From Flavobacterium ardleyense (GTDB lineage Bacteria > Bacteroidota > Bacteroidia > Flavobacteriales > Flavobacteriaceae), in assembly GCF_033547075.1 (NCBI RefSeq), contig NZ_CP137891.1:1240001-1304000 (forward strand): a DNA stretch of 64,000 nt, written 5' to 3'. The notes beneath the pieces are model-generated. The model was not told the origin of the DNA, did no database searches, and saw only the letters and a list, made by a program, of their open reading frames with translations. Made by a program: the position numbers and the translations under genes. This document shows positions 35,274 to 44,392 of the stretch, piece after piece. The stretch's first letter is position 1. Each line of letters begins with the position of its first letter.

Positions 35274-35739
35274 CTATTTCAAACTCAATTGTTGGCCTGA
35301 TTGTTTTCTATAAAATTAACTTTTTATGGAAGCGTAAAGCCTAATAAAAAGAAGCTTCGCGGGTTGATCAAAACTTAAAATTATATATAAAACTGTGAAA
35401 ATTAGATAATTAATTAAGACTTGTGGTACAATAGTTGCATAATCAATAATATACTACCGAATCCCTGCGATTATTTTTTAACGCCAACTTCATTATCGCT
35501 GAAATGCATTTTTGACCAATTTTACATTAACCAAACTTAATCTTACCATTAATATGCTTATAGGAGGTTAAGAAAAAATGCGCACTATATTACTATATAG
35601 AAATACTATTACTTATATATTTACGTTCAACTATTATATGTTTTACATTTTTGAGGCGATTTTTGTAAGAATAGTTCGAAATTTTTTGAGCTTCAACGTT
35701 AAAATGTGCGCTTTAACAGTAATTTTTTACCAAAATCAA
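35274..35739. other. Intergenic region between gpmI and the L,D-transpeptidase gene
   Basis: About 465 bp between two divergent genes. It is AT-rich, with several TATATA-like stretches near 35580-35640. I see no open frame with coding character and no clear hairpin. Confidence 0.35.
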
Positions 35740-35769
35740 TTGCATAACAAAAAATAGTTTTTACATTTG
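35740..35769 (+). promoter_or_regulatory. Full-consensus promoter of the 249-aa L,D-transpeptidase gene
   Basis: TTG at 35740-35742, a 19-base spacer and TACATTTG at 35762-35769. This fits the Bacteroidetes promoter consensus at both boxes. The start codon follows 35 bases downstream. Confidence 0.75.
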
Positions 35770-35804
35770 GCAACCCGAGTTTAACATTAACCTAAAGATA
35801 ATCA

Positions 35805-36554
35805 ATGACATACAAGATCCTACCATTATTAGCCTTTGCATTTCTTACAGTATCAACTAGTACAAATGCAGTCAAAGAATCATCAGAGAATAAATTAGAA
35901 ACCGTAACAGAAAAACCTACACTTTACGCTTCAAACATAAAATCGGCAGAAATTAGCTTCGAAAGTAAAGCCGAAAGCATCTACAAAGATTTAGGAGCTT
36001 TAAATACTACAATTCCTCAGGCCGAAAGTTTTAAAAACGCACTCAAAGGATTTTATCTTTTGAAAGAAAAAGGTCTAATTAAAAAAGATATTATTACCAT
36101 TATTGATTTCAGCATCTCGTCAAATCAAAAACGTTTATGGGTGATTGATATGATAACAAAAAAAGTGCTTTATAATTCGCTTGTAGCACATGGCAGAAAT
36201 TCGGGCAATGAATTTGCCACAAGTTTTTCTAATGTTAATGAGTCTTTTAAAAGCTCACTAGGATTTTTTGCAACTGGCGAAATCTACGTTGGTAAGCATG
36301 GAAAATCTTTAAGACTTGATGGTCTTGAGAAAAACGTTAATGACAATGCTAGAGAAAGAGCAGTGGTAATCCACGGTGCAGACTATGTTTCTGAAGATTT
36401 TATCAAAAACAATCACAGACTAGGAAGAAGCTTAGGTTGTCCAGCACTTCCTCAAGGATTGACCAATGAGATAATAAATTTAATTAAAGACAAATCGTGT
36501 CTTTATATTTATCATCCTTCAAAAGCAAAACCAATCGCGGCATTAGTTTCGTAG
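35805..36554 (+). CDS. Murein L,D-transpeptidase catalytic domain protein (YkuD_2 type)
   Basis: This is a 249-aa exported protein. A hydrophobic signal lies at about residues 4-22. The catalytic domain covers about 95-240. Visible are VVIHGADYVSEDF with H190, and GRSLGCPALPQ with the nucleophile C212, the signature of the YkuD-like group often listed as murein L,D-transpeptidase catalytic domain family. Such enzymes make or cut 3-3 peptide cross-links, or attach proteins, in peptidoglycan; the exact reaction cannot be read here. The 3-prime end overlaps the convergent L,D-transpeptidase gene by 12 bp, so two enzymes of the same superfamily face each other. Confidence 0.85.
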   Translation: MTYKILPLLAFAFLTVSTSTNAVKESSENKLETVTEKPTLYASNIKSAEISFESKAESIYKDLGALNTTIPQAESFKNALKGFYLLKEKGLIKKDIITIIDFSISSNQKRLWVIDMITKKVLYNSLVAHGRNSGNEFATSFSNVNESFKSSLGFFATGEIYVGKHGKSLRLDGLEKNVNDNARERAVVIHGADYVSEDFIKNNHRLGRSLGCPALPQGLTNEIINLIKDKSCLYIYHPSKAKPIAALVS

Positions 36555-38141
36555 TTTTTTGCTAAGATCTTTGTCCAGATTGTAAATATCATCTCGAAAA
36601 ATCAGCTGACCATTTTCACTCCAGGCAGTCCAATAATACTGATAAATATAAACAGGATCTTTCATTTTTACACTTGTAGTTTCAAGTCTTGAAATGGTCG
36701 ATTTAATAGAATCCAGAGACCATCGGCTGTTATTCAAAAGCATTTCGGCCAGTGGTAGTGGATTTTCTACTCTTACACAACCCGAACTCAGGGAACGATT
36801 ATTTCGACTAAAAATATTTTTGTGGTTTGTATCGTGTAAATAGACCATATGTGAATTCGGAAAATTGAATTTCACATTCCCCAAAGAATTATTATCTCCA
36901 GGTCCCTGCACATATCGATACTTGGTATAATTATCCGGATCCCAATTTTCTGGACTTATAGGATTATTTGACCAATCAAAAATCGAAATATTTGTTCTGG
37001 CAAAGTAGCTTCGATTATTACGAGCAGAGGGAACTAAATCTTCTTTCAAAATAGTAGGAGGGACGGTCCATGTTGGATTTATTACAATATCACTTAGCTT
37101 CGATGTCAAAATCGGCGTTTTTCTTTTTATTGTTCCTACGGCAACTCTTCTAGTATTAATAGTATCATTATTTTTCACGACCCGCATTTTATAGTCAGCA
37201 ATATTTAATATAATGTAATAGTCACCAAAAGATCTTCGATACCATCTCCATCGTTCCATATTTGCAATTATTTGACTTTCCCTATCTTGCTTAGTTTCAT
37301 TCAAAGCGGCAATCGTACCACGACCAATTACACCATCCGCACTAAGTCCGTGTCGGACCTGAAATCTTTTCAGAGCTTTGTATGTAAGAGTATCATAAAC
37401 CGGCGAAAGTGGAGCAGATGCTTGCAAATCCTTCCAATAGATTAATTTTTTCTTGATTGTAATAAGATCTTTTACACTATCATTAAGCTGAATTTTTTGA
37501 TCAGACTTAATTGTGCTGAATTTCTGATCAGGAAAGGTTTCCAAAATTTTTAAGGCTTGTTTCAGACTCTTATACACTTGATGTTGGGGTGTTGCACTTG
37601 CAACTGCTTCAAGGATAGAATCACCTTTGATGGCATTGTATAAATGAGCATTAATATCGTATTTATTACGTTTTATCTCCCAGTCTGAGTACAATTTCTT
37701 CGGATTGAGTTTTCCGTTTGATAGATGCGACAAGAATTTCTGTGCAGCTGCGCTAAGCTCAATATCGTATTCAATTCGCTCTTTTTCAGATGCAGAAGAA
37801 ATAACTCCTTCCTTGTCCGAAAGTTTTTTTAAATGGTAATCTTCCGGATTGAGACCGTCAGATCCGCAAGATGCAATTGAATTTAGGACATTTTGGCGCT
37901 GGGATGTAAGATTCCAAATAGTAGTGAAGTTGTTTTTCTTATACAAATCGAAAAGAAGATTCGCACTCTCTCCTGCTAGAGAAGTGGAATCAATTGCAAG
38001 TGCAACAAATTTTTCAGCTGCTTTTTTAGAATATTCAATCGGTGCTTTTGCATCAAGATTTGCACTGTCCTTCTTCTTGCAGGAAGTAACCAAGAGAAAC
38101 GAAGCGAGCAAGAAATATAAAAAATGAAAACGTGCAGACAT
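36543..38141 (-). CDS. L,D-transpeptidase with peptidoglycan-binding domain (YcbB/LdtD-like lipoprotein)
   Basis: This 532-aa protein has a lipoprotein signal ending in the lipobox VTSC with cysteine at residue 21. An all-helical scaffold region (about 60-240) is followed by a PG_binding_1 domain at about 250-282 (ALKRFQVRHGLSADGVIG). The YkuD catalytic domain covers about 295-500, with HMVYLHDTNHK and the nucleophile C455 in SLSSGCVRVENP. The layout is that of E. coli YcbB/LdtD, which forms 3-3 cross-links in peptidoglycan. Membrane anchoring as a lipoprotein rather than by a transmembrane helix is common in Bacteroidetes. Its gene runs convergent with the smaller transpeptidase and overlaps it by 12 bp. 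Confidence 0.88.
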   Translation of the reverse strand: MSARFHFLYFLLASFLLVTSCKKKDSANLDAKAPIEYSKKAAEKFVALAIDSTSLAGESANLLFDLYKKNNFTTIWNLTSQRQNVLNSIASCGSDGLNPEDYHLKKLSDKEGVISSASEKERIEYDIELSAAAQKFLSHLSNGKLNPKKLYSDWEIKRNKYDINAHLYNAIKGDSILEAVASATPQHQVYKSLKQALKILETFPDQKFSTIKSDQKIQLNDSVKDLITIKKKLIYWKDLQASAPLSPVYDTLTYKALKRFQVRHGLSADGVIGRGTIAALNETKQDRESQIIANMERWRWYRRSFGDYYIILNIADYKMRVVKNNDTINTRRVAVGTIKRKTPILTSKLSDIVINPTWTVPPTILKEDLVPSARNNRSYFARTNISIFDWSNNPISPENWDPDNYTKYRYVQGPGDNNSLGNVKFNFPNSHMVYLHDTNHKNIFSRNNRSLSSGCVRVENPLPLAEMLLNNSRWSLDSIKSTISRLETTSVKMKDPVYIYQYYWTAWSENGQLIFRDDIYNLDKDLSKKLRN

Positions 38142-38219
38142 ATAGAAATTTATATGGTGTAAAATTACTCTTATTCCGCCCGCTTCTGATATGCCTTTAG
38201 CGCATATTCTTACATAATT

Positions 38220-38654
38220 CTAATCTGAAACCATTACATAATGCTCGCCAACCTCAGGAATGATAAAAGCTTCACTTCTAATTTTTGCGTGCATACTTTT
38301 ATAAAATGGCACAGCAGCTGAGCGCGCGTTAAACCACATAGTAGCGTGTTGTTGCGATAAGCAATATTTTTTGCAGTAATTATATAGAGAGGCGCCGATT
38401 CCCATATTTTGATGAGAGTCTAATACCGCCATTCCCCGAAGTTGAAATTGACGAGAATTTTTAATCAAGTTCGAACTTTTTTTATATAAAGAAGCCACTC
38501 CAACCAATTTGTCATCTTGATAATACCCAAAATGCATCGTTACGGGCAAATTATCTCCATCAAATTTGCAAGTTTCTACAGGTTTTCCAGCTCTCAAAAC
38601 TGAATGTCTCACTGCGAAAGTAGCTTCAGCGTCAATTTGTCTAATAGTATTCAT
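38220..38654 (-). CDS. GNAT family N-acetyltransferase
   Basis: This is a 144-aa GCN5-related acetyltransferase. The acetyl-CoA binding region is visible as LRGMAVLDSHQNMGIGASLYNYCKKY at about residues 72-97, with QNMGIG as the pyrophosphate loop (usual form Q/RxxGxG/A). The last part, ATMWFNARSAAVPFYKSM, gives the typical NxxAxxFY motif. The substrate is unknown; the size and the N-terminal IRxIDAEATFAVRHSVL resemble the ElaA-like or YjcF-like group. It stands alone between the lipoprotein transpeptidase and tRNA-Gly. The start at 38654 gives a proper N-terminus. Confidence 0.83.
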   Translation of the reverse strand: MNTIRQIDAEATFAVRHSVLRAGKPVETCKFDGDNLPVTMHFGYYQDDKLVGVASLYKKSSNLIKNSRQFQLRGMAVLDSHQNMGIGASLYNYCKKYCLSQQHATMWFNARSAAVPFYKSMHAKIRSEAFIIPEVGEHYVMVSD

Positions 38655-38768
38655 GTTTAAAGGAAAAATATTTGAAATATATTTTAGTGCTAATTATTTC
38701 AAAGATAAATAGATAGGATGAAACGGCGATTTTTTTCGAAAATTATTTAAAATTTTTCCTCAAAAAGT

Positions 38769-38800
38769 TTGCATACAACATTAGTTCTGCCTTATATTTG
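38769..38800 (+). promoter_or_regulatory. Promoter of tRNA-Gly
   Basis: TTG (38769-38771), 21 bases, then TATATTTG (38793-38800). The tRNA begins 12 bases downstream, which fits a transcription start close to the mature end. Confidence 0.7.
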
Positions 38801-38812
38801 CACCACCAATAC

Positions 38813-38885
<73 letters not shown>

Positions 38886-38887
38886 CC

Positions 38888-38922
38888 AAAGTCCCAAATG
38901 AAAGTTTGGGACTTTTTTTTTG
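38888..38922 (+). terminator. Terminator of tRNA-Gly
   Basis: AAAGTCCCAAA (38888-38898) pairs with TTTGGGACTTT (38905-38915), followed by a T run. Confidence 0.85.
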
Positions 38923-38988
38923 CTTTAAATTCTCCAAGGATTTTCTTTCTCTTCAAAATTTTCTATAACAACTTTCTGATTTTTTTAA

Positions 38989-39146
38989 GGAGCCAATCGC
39001 GCTATTCACTTCAATTCCTCGTTGCAAGGCTTTTTTTCCAATGTCATAATAGTATCCCGATAGCTATCGGGACTAAGGTCGCTCTATTATACCAGGAAAA
39101 AATAGCCTTGCTGCCTGCGGGATTTTCGCTACTATCACGGCTAGGG
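38989..39146 (-). repeat. Interspersed long-hairpin element, copy 2
   Basis: This matches the element at 12059-12217. It shares AATTCCTC near the left end, the perfect palindrome TCCCGATAGCTATCGGGA at 39055-39072, CTAAGGTCGCTC after it and CTAGGG at the right end. Arms GCAAGGCT / AGCCTTGC, GGAAAAAATA-type and CTATTAT-type segments pair across the palindrome, so almost the whole element can fold into one hairpin. It is non-coding. Confidence 0.65.
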
Positions 39147-39720
39147 AATTTAGTTGATATTGATATAAATCTTGCTGAAGAAAATTCGCAAATATATCTG
39201 AATATTTTTTCTTTTTATCGAAAGCTATCTGAGCCTTTGATAATTAGCAGAGCACATCACATAATAATAGAATTTACGTTATTCAGACAAGAAATAAGAT
39301 CGAAACTTTAATGGGCTGAGCACACAAGAATAAGTAACAGAATAGTAGTAAAACTAGCAAAATTTCTGCAATATATTTTCAAGGAATTACTTAGAAACGC
39401 CTTTCGCAAACTTGTCATACTGACGAAGGATGACTCGAGAAATAGTGAAAAGGCGAAGCAATTTCGTTACATACTTAAATTACTTATAATATTGTTAGTT
39501 TTATTTGCGATGCATTCTAGCAGAGGTGGATTATTTTCAGATTCAAATTAAAACGGGTTTAATGGAAAACATTTTAATATCAATGATCTCAATGTTGTCA
39601 AGAAAAAGGAGCAAGATTAATATCCTTGATCCCGATCGGTACTTACAATTCTTCTTCGATATATCGATAGGGATAGAATCGCAACCGATACTCCCAAGGA
39701 AGATGTTGTTCTGCCAGTTA
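39147..39720. other. Gene-poor region after the hairpin element
   Basis: About 570 bp without a supported gene. A short segment near 39408-39450 (CTTGTCATACTGACGAAGGA) resembles another short sequence that I know as recurrent in Flavobacteria. The small open frames here lack coding character. Confidence 0.35.
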
Positions 39721-40266
39721 TTATTCTGCTAGTTTTGGAATTTTAAATAGTAAAACTAAGGACCAAATTTGTAAAATTGTTTGAATAATGTTAATTAATC
39801 CAACAAGAGGTTGATTTATTAAGTTTGAAAGTAAAAACGGAAAAGTTAAAACCCCTAAAATTAAAATAACTAAACAAACATATTTCATCGATTTGTTGCC
39901 CTTACTAATTAAATATCCGATACCAAAAACAAAGGCAAGTGAACTTATAGCGGTGAAAATTTTCATTCCACTATCAAAATTTTGATAACTCAAAATTAAA
40001 TTTATAATTCCTAAAGCTCCAGATAGATATACTAAGTCAGAAGACTTTTTATAATTTGGATGAATTACGACATCCATTTTTTTAATATTTTTCTTGTTGG
40101 AAAATGTTATCCGTTCCTTTTCTTCATCTGTAAATTCTCGTCCTCGAGTTTTTAAAATTTCATATGCGTGCAAATTTGCTTCTGGGACATACCTATTTCC
40201 AACTTCAATATATTTTTCTAGTTGCTGATTTGATTTTTGTTCTAAGAGTCTTTTATTAACGCTCAT
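39721..40266 (-). CDS. Hypothetical membrane protein, four predicted spans
   Basis: This is a 181-aa protein. The first 75 residues are soluble and charged, with a short helical start (LLEQKSNQQLEKYIEVG) and the phrase LKTRGREFTDEEKERI. Four hydrophobic segments follow at about 80-95, 102-120, 125-147 and 155-175. I recognise no family. The N-terminal part resembles the DUF-type leader of small Bacteroidetes membrane proteins that begin with repeats of short amphipathic helices. It is transcribed leftward, 227 bp downstream of another unknown membrane protein gene, in an AT-rich stretch with no known gene nearby. Possibly accessory DNA. Confidence 0.55.
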   Translation of the reverse strand: MSVNKRLLEQKSNQQLEKYIEVGNRYVPEANLHAYEILKTRGREFTDEEKERITFSNKKNIKKMDVVIHPNYKKSSDLVYLSGALGIINLILSYQNFDSGMKIFTAISSLAFVFGIGYLISKGNKSMKYVCLVILILGVLTFPFLLSNLINQPLVGLINIIQTILQIWSLVLLFKIPKLAE

Positions 40267-40493
40267 TTATATATAATTTCTAGTTGCTTTAATTGATTGA
40301 CGAACGACCCCCTCGGATGACTTTTTCTCCACTAAATATTGAAGATTGTCTGAATAGTTAAGTATTTCTGTAGCTTCGGTAGAGAAATCGTCCTATTATA
40401 AAGATAAAACAGCTTTAAATATTAGTCAGAAACTGAAACTCCGCAGAACACCATTTTGGCGGTTGTTCTTCCTTCGTGAATGTTAGCTTTTTT

Positions 40494-41000
40494 TTATCTT
40501 GTTTTAAGATGATTATGATGTCCTTTTCTATAACTATGATAAGCTAATGTCACCAAGATTAAACCTAAAAATGGCAACAGATAATTTTTAATCTTCTCTC
40601 TATTTATATTTTGTTCCACTGACTGCAACACTAACCCATCTACCATTGTGCCTATAGTCGCGATTGGTCTTTGTCCGTTTATCGAATGCTCGTCTTTTTT
40701 ATCAATGCGGAACGTGAGCTTTGATTTATTATTTATTAAATATTCCTTGCAAAGGCTTTCAGTCAAATAACTGTCTTCAAATTCATTAGTGTATTCATTA
40801 AGTTTTAAAATAATAAAATAGTCACTTTTTCCTCTTCCCCATTTATAAGTGTAATATGAGTTAAGGGTCCCCGAGATTTCTGTCGTTTGGTCTATGTTAA
40901 TATGGTTGTCATTAAGAGAAAACAGCATAGCAACAAGTCCAAGCGCAGCAAGAAATAAGGGAATAACGTAAACAGTTAATATGTGATTTAATTTATCCAA
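40494..41000 (-). CDS. Hypothetical membrane protein, two predicted spans
   Basis: This is a 168-aa protein with hydrophobic segments at about 8-28 and 140-157, so the middle 110 residues likely form one domain outside the cytoplasm. That domain contains the pattern ISGTLNSYYTYKWGRGKSDYFIILKL and a charged stretch around KLTFRIDKKDEH, suggesting a beta-rich, SH3- or DUF3592-like fold. I do not recognise the family. It is on the same strand as the four-span protein downstream, separated by 227 bp. The start at 41000 (MDKLNHILTVYVI) gives a proper transmembrane beginning. Confidence 0.55.
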   Translation of the reverse strand: MDKLNHILTVYVIPLFLAALGLVAMLFSLNDNHINIDQTTEISGTLNSYYTYKWGRGKSDYFIILKLNEYTNEFEDSYLTESLCKEYLINNKSKLTFRIDKKDEHSINGQRPIATIGTMVDGLVLQSVEQNINREKIKNYLLPFLGLILVTLAYHSYRKGHHNHLKTR

Positions 41001-41569
41001 AATTAGGGAAGATCTAGCCCGTCATTATATGTAGCCGTATTCATTAATATCTCTAATGTCTTCCAAAACACTTCCAATTTGCGGCAATTATCGGCGTACT
41101 AACAGTAGGTTTAATTACTCGAGCAATATATAACAAAACCGTGATAAATCGTTACTAGAAATATTCTTTAGCTGAATAATTTCAACTGTAAATTAGATTC
41201 AGTTTTTTACAATTAGAAGCAGTTACGGCCAAGCATGTTGAAAGAAATTTGGAATATCGATTGCAATCACTAGCTTAATAATTTCTAGAAAATTCTAGAC
41301 TTTACTAATAATGGCACTTGAAACACGGTAAATCGTTAATTTGATTTGTTTTAAGTCTAGATCAACCGCTCAGCATTTCAGAGGTCCTAGCGAAGCGAAT
41401 TGGCGAAGTACACCCTTTGCTGCCATTCAAAAATTTCTAACTTAAAAATTGCAATTTCTGACGCAGAAGACACAGCGCAAAGCTTGACCTGAACCAAAAT
41501 GAGAGTTTCTGTATTAGAAAATTAGTTGTGGTTTAGATTGTTGCCAAATAATTCGGAGGACTAAATTTT
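41001..41569. other. Intergenic region
   Basis: About 570 bp between the unknown membrane protein gene and the acyl-CoA dehydrogenase. I see no gene, tRNA or strong hairpin; it is AT-rich apart from a short GC-richer stretch near 41370-41430. Confidence 0.35.
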
Positions 41570-42934
41570 TTAATTTACAAAAGCCCCAAAGCCTGTGATT
41601 GCTCTCCCTACAATCAGCGTATTAATTTCTTTCGTTCCTTCGTAGCTATAGATCGCTTCAGCATCGGCGACAAATCTCGCAACATCATATTCTAGCAAAA
41701 TTCCGTTACCGCCCATTACTTCGCGGGCTCGGCTCACAACATCGCGGGTTTTCATACTGCAAAAGACTTTGGCAAGTGATGCATGTTCATCTTTTAATAA
41801 ACCTTGATCTTGTAATTCGGAAAGGCGATATACCATAGTTTGCATTGCAGTTAGGTTGGAAAGCATTTCAACCAAGTGATTTTGAATAAGCTGGAAAGAA
41901 GCGATTGGTCTTCCAAATTGTTCTCTTTCTTTGGTATATTTCAGGGCGCTTTCATATGCTCCACGAGCACATCCAACAGCTTGCCAAGCAACTCCCGCGC
42001 GAGTCATTTTTAGAACTTTGGCAGTGTCTTTGAAAGAATTTGCGTTCTGTAATTTGTCTTTTTCTTCAATAATACAATCTGTGAGAGTGACAATTGCATT
42101 TTGAACGGTTCGCAAGGCCATCTTGTCCTCCATCTTTTCGGCTTTGAAACCTGGGTTTTCTTTCCGAACCAGAAATCCTTTTACTTCGTTGCTATCACTA
42201 TCTCTAGCCCAAATGATTATCACATCGGCAAAGGTTGCGTTGCCAATCCATTTTTTCTGACCGTTTAGAATCCATTTTTCGCCATCAAATTTACAAGTGG
42301 TATCCATTCCGCCCGCCACGCCAGATCCAACTTCGGGCTCGGTAAGCCCGAAGGCACCAATTTTCTCCATTCGTTGCATTGCAGGTAACCATTCTTGCTT
42401 TTGCTCCTCGCTTCCGCAGAGGTAAATTGAACCCATTGCAAGTCCGCTGTGAACTCCAAAAAAGGTTGAGATTGACACATCGACTCTCGCTAATTCTTGC
42501 GCAATGATTCCTTCCATCAATGAGGATTTATTTCCACATCCATAACCGTCGTAGGTCAGGCCAGCAATATTAAGCTCGGCCATCTTGGGAATAATTTCGA
42601 AAGGGAATTCGGCACGATTCCAATAATGATTTGCAATCGGTCTGATTTCTTCTTCCATAAACTTCCGAACTTTTAATTGAAGTTCGCGCTCTTCTGGAGT
42701 TAGCTTTAAACTTAAATCATAAAAATCTCCATCAACCGGAGGCAATTCGCTCTGACTTTTCTTCTTTTTGGTTTTTAGCATTTTCATCAAACCTTTTAAC
42801 TGATTATCATCTAGAGAACCTAAAGCAGTCATCGCTTCGGCTAAATCAATTTTTTCGTTGATCTTAGCTAATTGGTCAAGATCAACTTGTTTTAAGAGAG
42901 AGATTGTATTTTTTATTTTGGAGAAAAATGACAT
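41570..42934 (-). CDS. Acyl-CoA dehydrogenase family protein
   Basis: This is a 454-aa FAD-dependent enzyme, longer than the usual 380-400 aa because of an N-terminal extension of about 65 residues rich in Lys and Leu (KMLKTKKKKSQSE). Core motifs are AFGLTEPEVGSGVAGG (FAD loop, about residues 191-206), GQKKWIGNATFADV, REQFGRPIASFQLIQ and MGGNGILLEYDVAR. The likely catalytic base is E432 in YSYEGTKEINTLIVGRAITG. The sequence resembles the glutaryl-CoA dehydrogenase / plant ACX4 branch, so the substrate may be a short-chain or glutaryl-type thioester; this is inferred. It stands alone, divergent from the glycosyltransferase gene. Confidence 0.85.
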   Translation of the reverse strand: MSFFSKIKNTISLLKQVDLDQLAKINEKIDLAEAMTALGSLDDNQLKGLMKMLKTKKKKSQSELPPVDGDFYDLSLKLTPEERELQLKVRKFMEEEIRPIANHYWNRAEFPFEIIPKMAELNIAGLTYDGYGCGNKSSLMEGIIAQELARVDVSISTFFGVHSGLAMGSIYLCGSEEQKQEWLPAMQRMEKIGAFGLTEPEVGSGVAGGMDTTCKFDGEKWILNGQKKWIGNATFADVIIIWARDSDSNEVKGFLVRKENPGFKAEKMEDKMALRTVQNAIVTLTDCIIEEKDKLQNANSFKDTAKVLKMTRAGVAWQAVGCARGAYESALKYTKEREQFGRPIASFQLIQNHLVEMLSNLTAMQTMVYRLSELQDQGLLKDEHASLAKVFCSMKTRDVVSRAREVMGGNGILLEYDVARFVADAEAIYSYEGTKEINTLIVGRAITGFGAFVN

Positions 42935-43126
42935 AGAATTTCGGTTTTGAGTTGTTTAAAATTAACGATTATATCTCGAAAGGCTGTTAAATCTAGCTAA
43001 AGAATTGAAGTGCTAGCGATACGATTTTTGAGCGGCCTGAATATATTCGGCGAAAGCCAAAAAATTTTTAAATTGAATCAAATTGATTTCCGTTCTTGAC
43101 AGGGCAGAAAGCTATTGGCGATTTTG

Positions 43127-43134
43127 TACTTTCG
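43127..43134 (+). promoter_or_regulatory. -7-like box upstream of the glycosyltransferase gene
   Basis: TACTTTCG departs from TAnnTTTG by one base and lies 21 bases before the ATG. No TTG sits at the usual distance. Confidence 0.4.
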
Positions 43135-43155
43135 CAGTCTTGAAAAATTGATGAT

Positions 43156-44379
43156 ATGTCGCAGAAAATTTTAATTATCGGAATTGTTTGGCCAGAACCA
43201 AAATCTTCGGCTGCAGGAACGAGAATGTTGCAACTTTTGCAGTTTTTGAAATCCTACGACTACGAAATTACTTTTTGTTCGGCGGCGATGCGAAGTGATT
43301 ATTCTTTGAATTTTTACGAATTAAATATCGCGACGCAGCAGATTGAATTGAATTCTTCGAGCTTTGATGATTATATAAAATCCCAAAATCCAGACATCGT
43401 AATTTTTGATCGCTTTATGATCGAAGAGCAGTATGGCTGGAGAGTTGCGGAAAATTGTCCTGACGCTTTGCGAATTTTGGATACCGAAGATTTGCATTGT
43501 TTGAGATTGGCCAGGCAAGTTGCCTATAAGAAAGGAACAGAATTTGAGCTGGACAGTTTGCTTTTGCAGGATGTTGCAAAGCGTGAAATGGCTAGTATTT
43601 TAAGATGTGATTTATCGCTGATTATTTCTGAATTTGAAATGCAGGTTCTTCAAAATGTTTTTAATATTTCTGAAAAACTACTTCACTATATTCCGATTTT
43701 TGCTGAAAAATCGACTGGAGTTATTGCAAGTTTTGAGGAAAGAAATAACTTTCTGTTTATTGGAAATTACCTTCATGAACCAAATAAGCAAGCGGCTTTA
43801 TTGCTGAAAAAGGAAATTTGGCCGTTGATTAGAAAACAACTTCCAGAAGCCAAAATTCAGATTTATGGCGCTTATGCAACTCAAGAAATTTTACAACTGA
43901 ACAATATAAAAGAGGGATTTCTAGTAAAGTGTCGCGCGCAAGATGCAAATGAAGTTATGGTTAATTCCAGAGTGTTGCTTGCGCCAATGCCTTTTGGTGC
44001 GGGACTCAAAGGCAAACTTTTGGAATCGATGCAAAATGGAACGCCATCAATTACTACAAATATTGGCGCAGAAGGTATTTCAAATAATGCGAATTGGAAT
44101 GGATTTGTGACTGATGATTATAATGAGTTTGCAAATGCTGCAGTTCGATTATATTCTGATAAAGAAGATTGGAATTCAGCTCAAGAAAAAGGATTTAAAA
44201 TTTTGACCAATCGATTTGATAAAAGTCTTTTTGAAGATGAACTGCAAAATAGAATTGTAGAATTACAGAAAAACTTAAAAGCGCATCGAAAGCAAAATTT
44301 CTTTGGAGCGCTCTTGCAACATCACACTTTAACTAGCTCTAAATATCTTTCAAAATGGATTGAGGCAAAAAATAAATAG
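43156..44379 (+). CDS. Glycosyltransferase, GT-B fold (GT4-like)
   Basis: This is a 407-aa protein. The N-terminal domain starts IIGIVWPEPKSSAAGTRMLQLLQFL, where the GTR-type loop after the first strand matches GT-B enzymes. PDIVIFDRFMIEEQYGWRV and LRILDTEDLHCLRLAR follow. The C-terminal domain has FLFIGNYLHEPNKQA, then LLAPMPFGAGLKGKLLESMQNGTPSITTNIGAEGI at about residues 275-309, which is the nucleotide-sugar binding region. The donor and acceptor are unknown. It is followed after 13 bp by the convergent nuclease-fold gene. A role in surface polysaccharide or glycoprotein assembly is possible but not shown by the context. Confidence 0.82.
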   Translation: MSQKILIIGIVWPEPKSSAAGTRMLQLLQFLKSYDYEITFCSAAMRSDYSLNFYELNIATQQIELNSSSFDDYIKSQNPDIVIFDRFMIEEQYGWRVAENCPDALRILDTEDLHCLRLARQVAYKKGTEFELDSLLLQDVAKREMASILRCDLSLIISEFEMQVLQNVFNISEKLLHYIPIFAEKSTGVIASFEERNNFLFIGNYLHEPNKQAALLLKKEIWPLIRKQLPEAKIQIYGAYATQEILQLNNIKEGFLVKCRAQDANEVMVNSRVLLAPMPFGAGLKGKLLESMQNGTPSITTNIGAEGISNNANWNGFVTDDYNEFANAAVRLYSDKEDWNSAQEKGFKILTNRFDKSLFEDELQNRIVELQKNLKAHRKQNFFGALLQHHTLTSSKYLSKWIEAKNK

Positions 44380-44392
44380 CTACAACTCTTTT

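Noticed and set aside
39505..39732. A 75-codon plus-strand frame in the gap behind the second hairpin element (also 38856-39311)
   Set aside because: One runs through tRNA-Gly and the hairpin element; the other has no recognisable motif and overlaps the end of the membrane protein gene.
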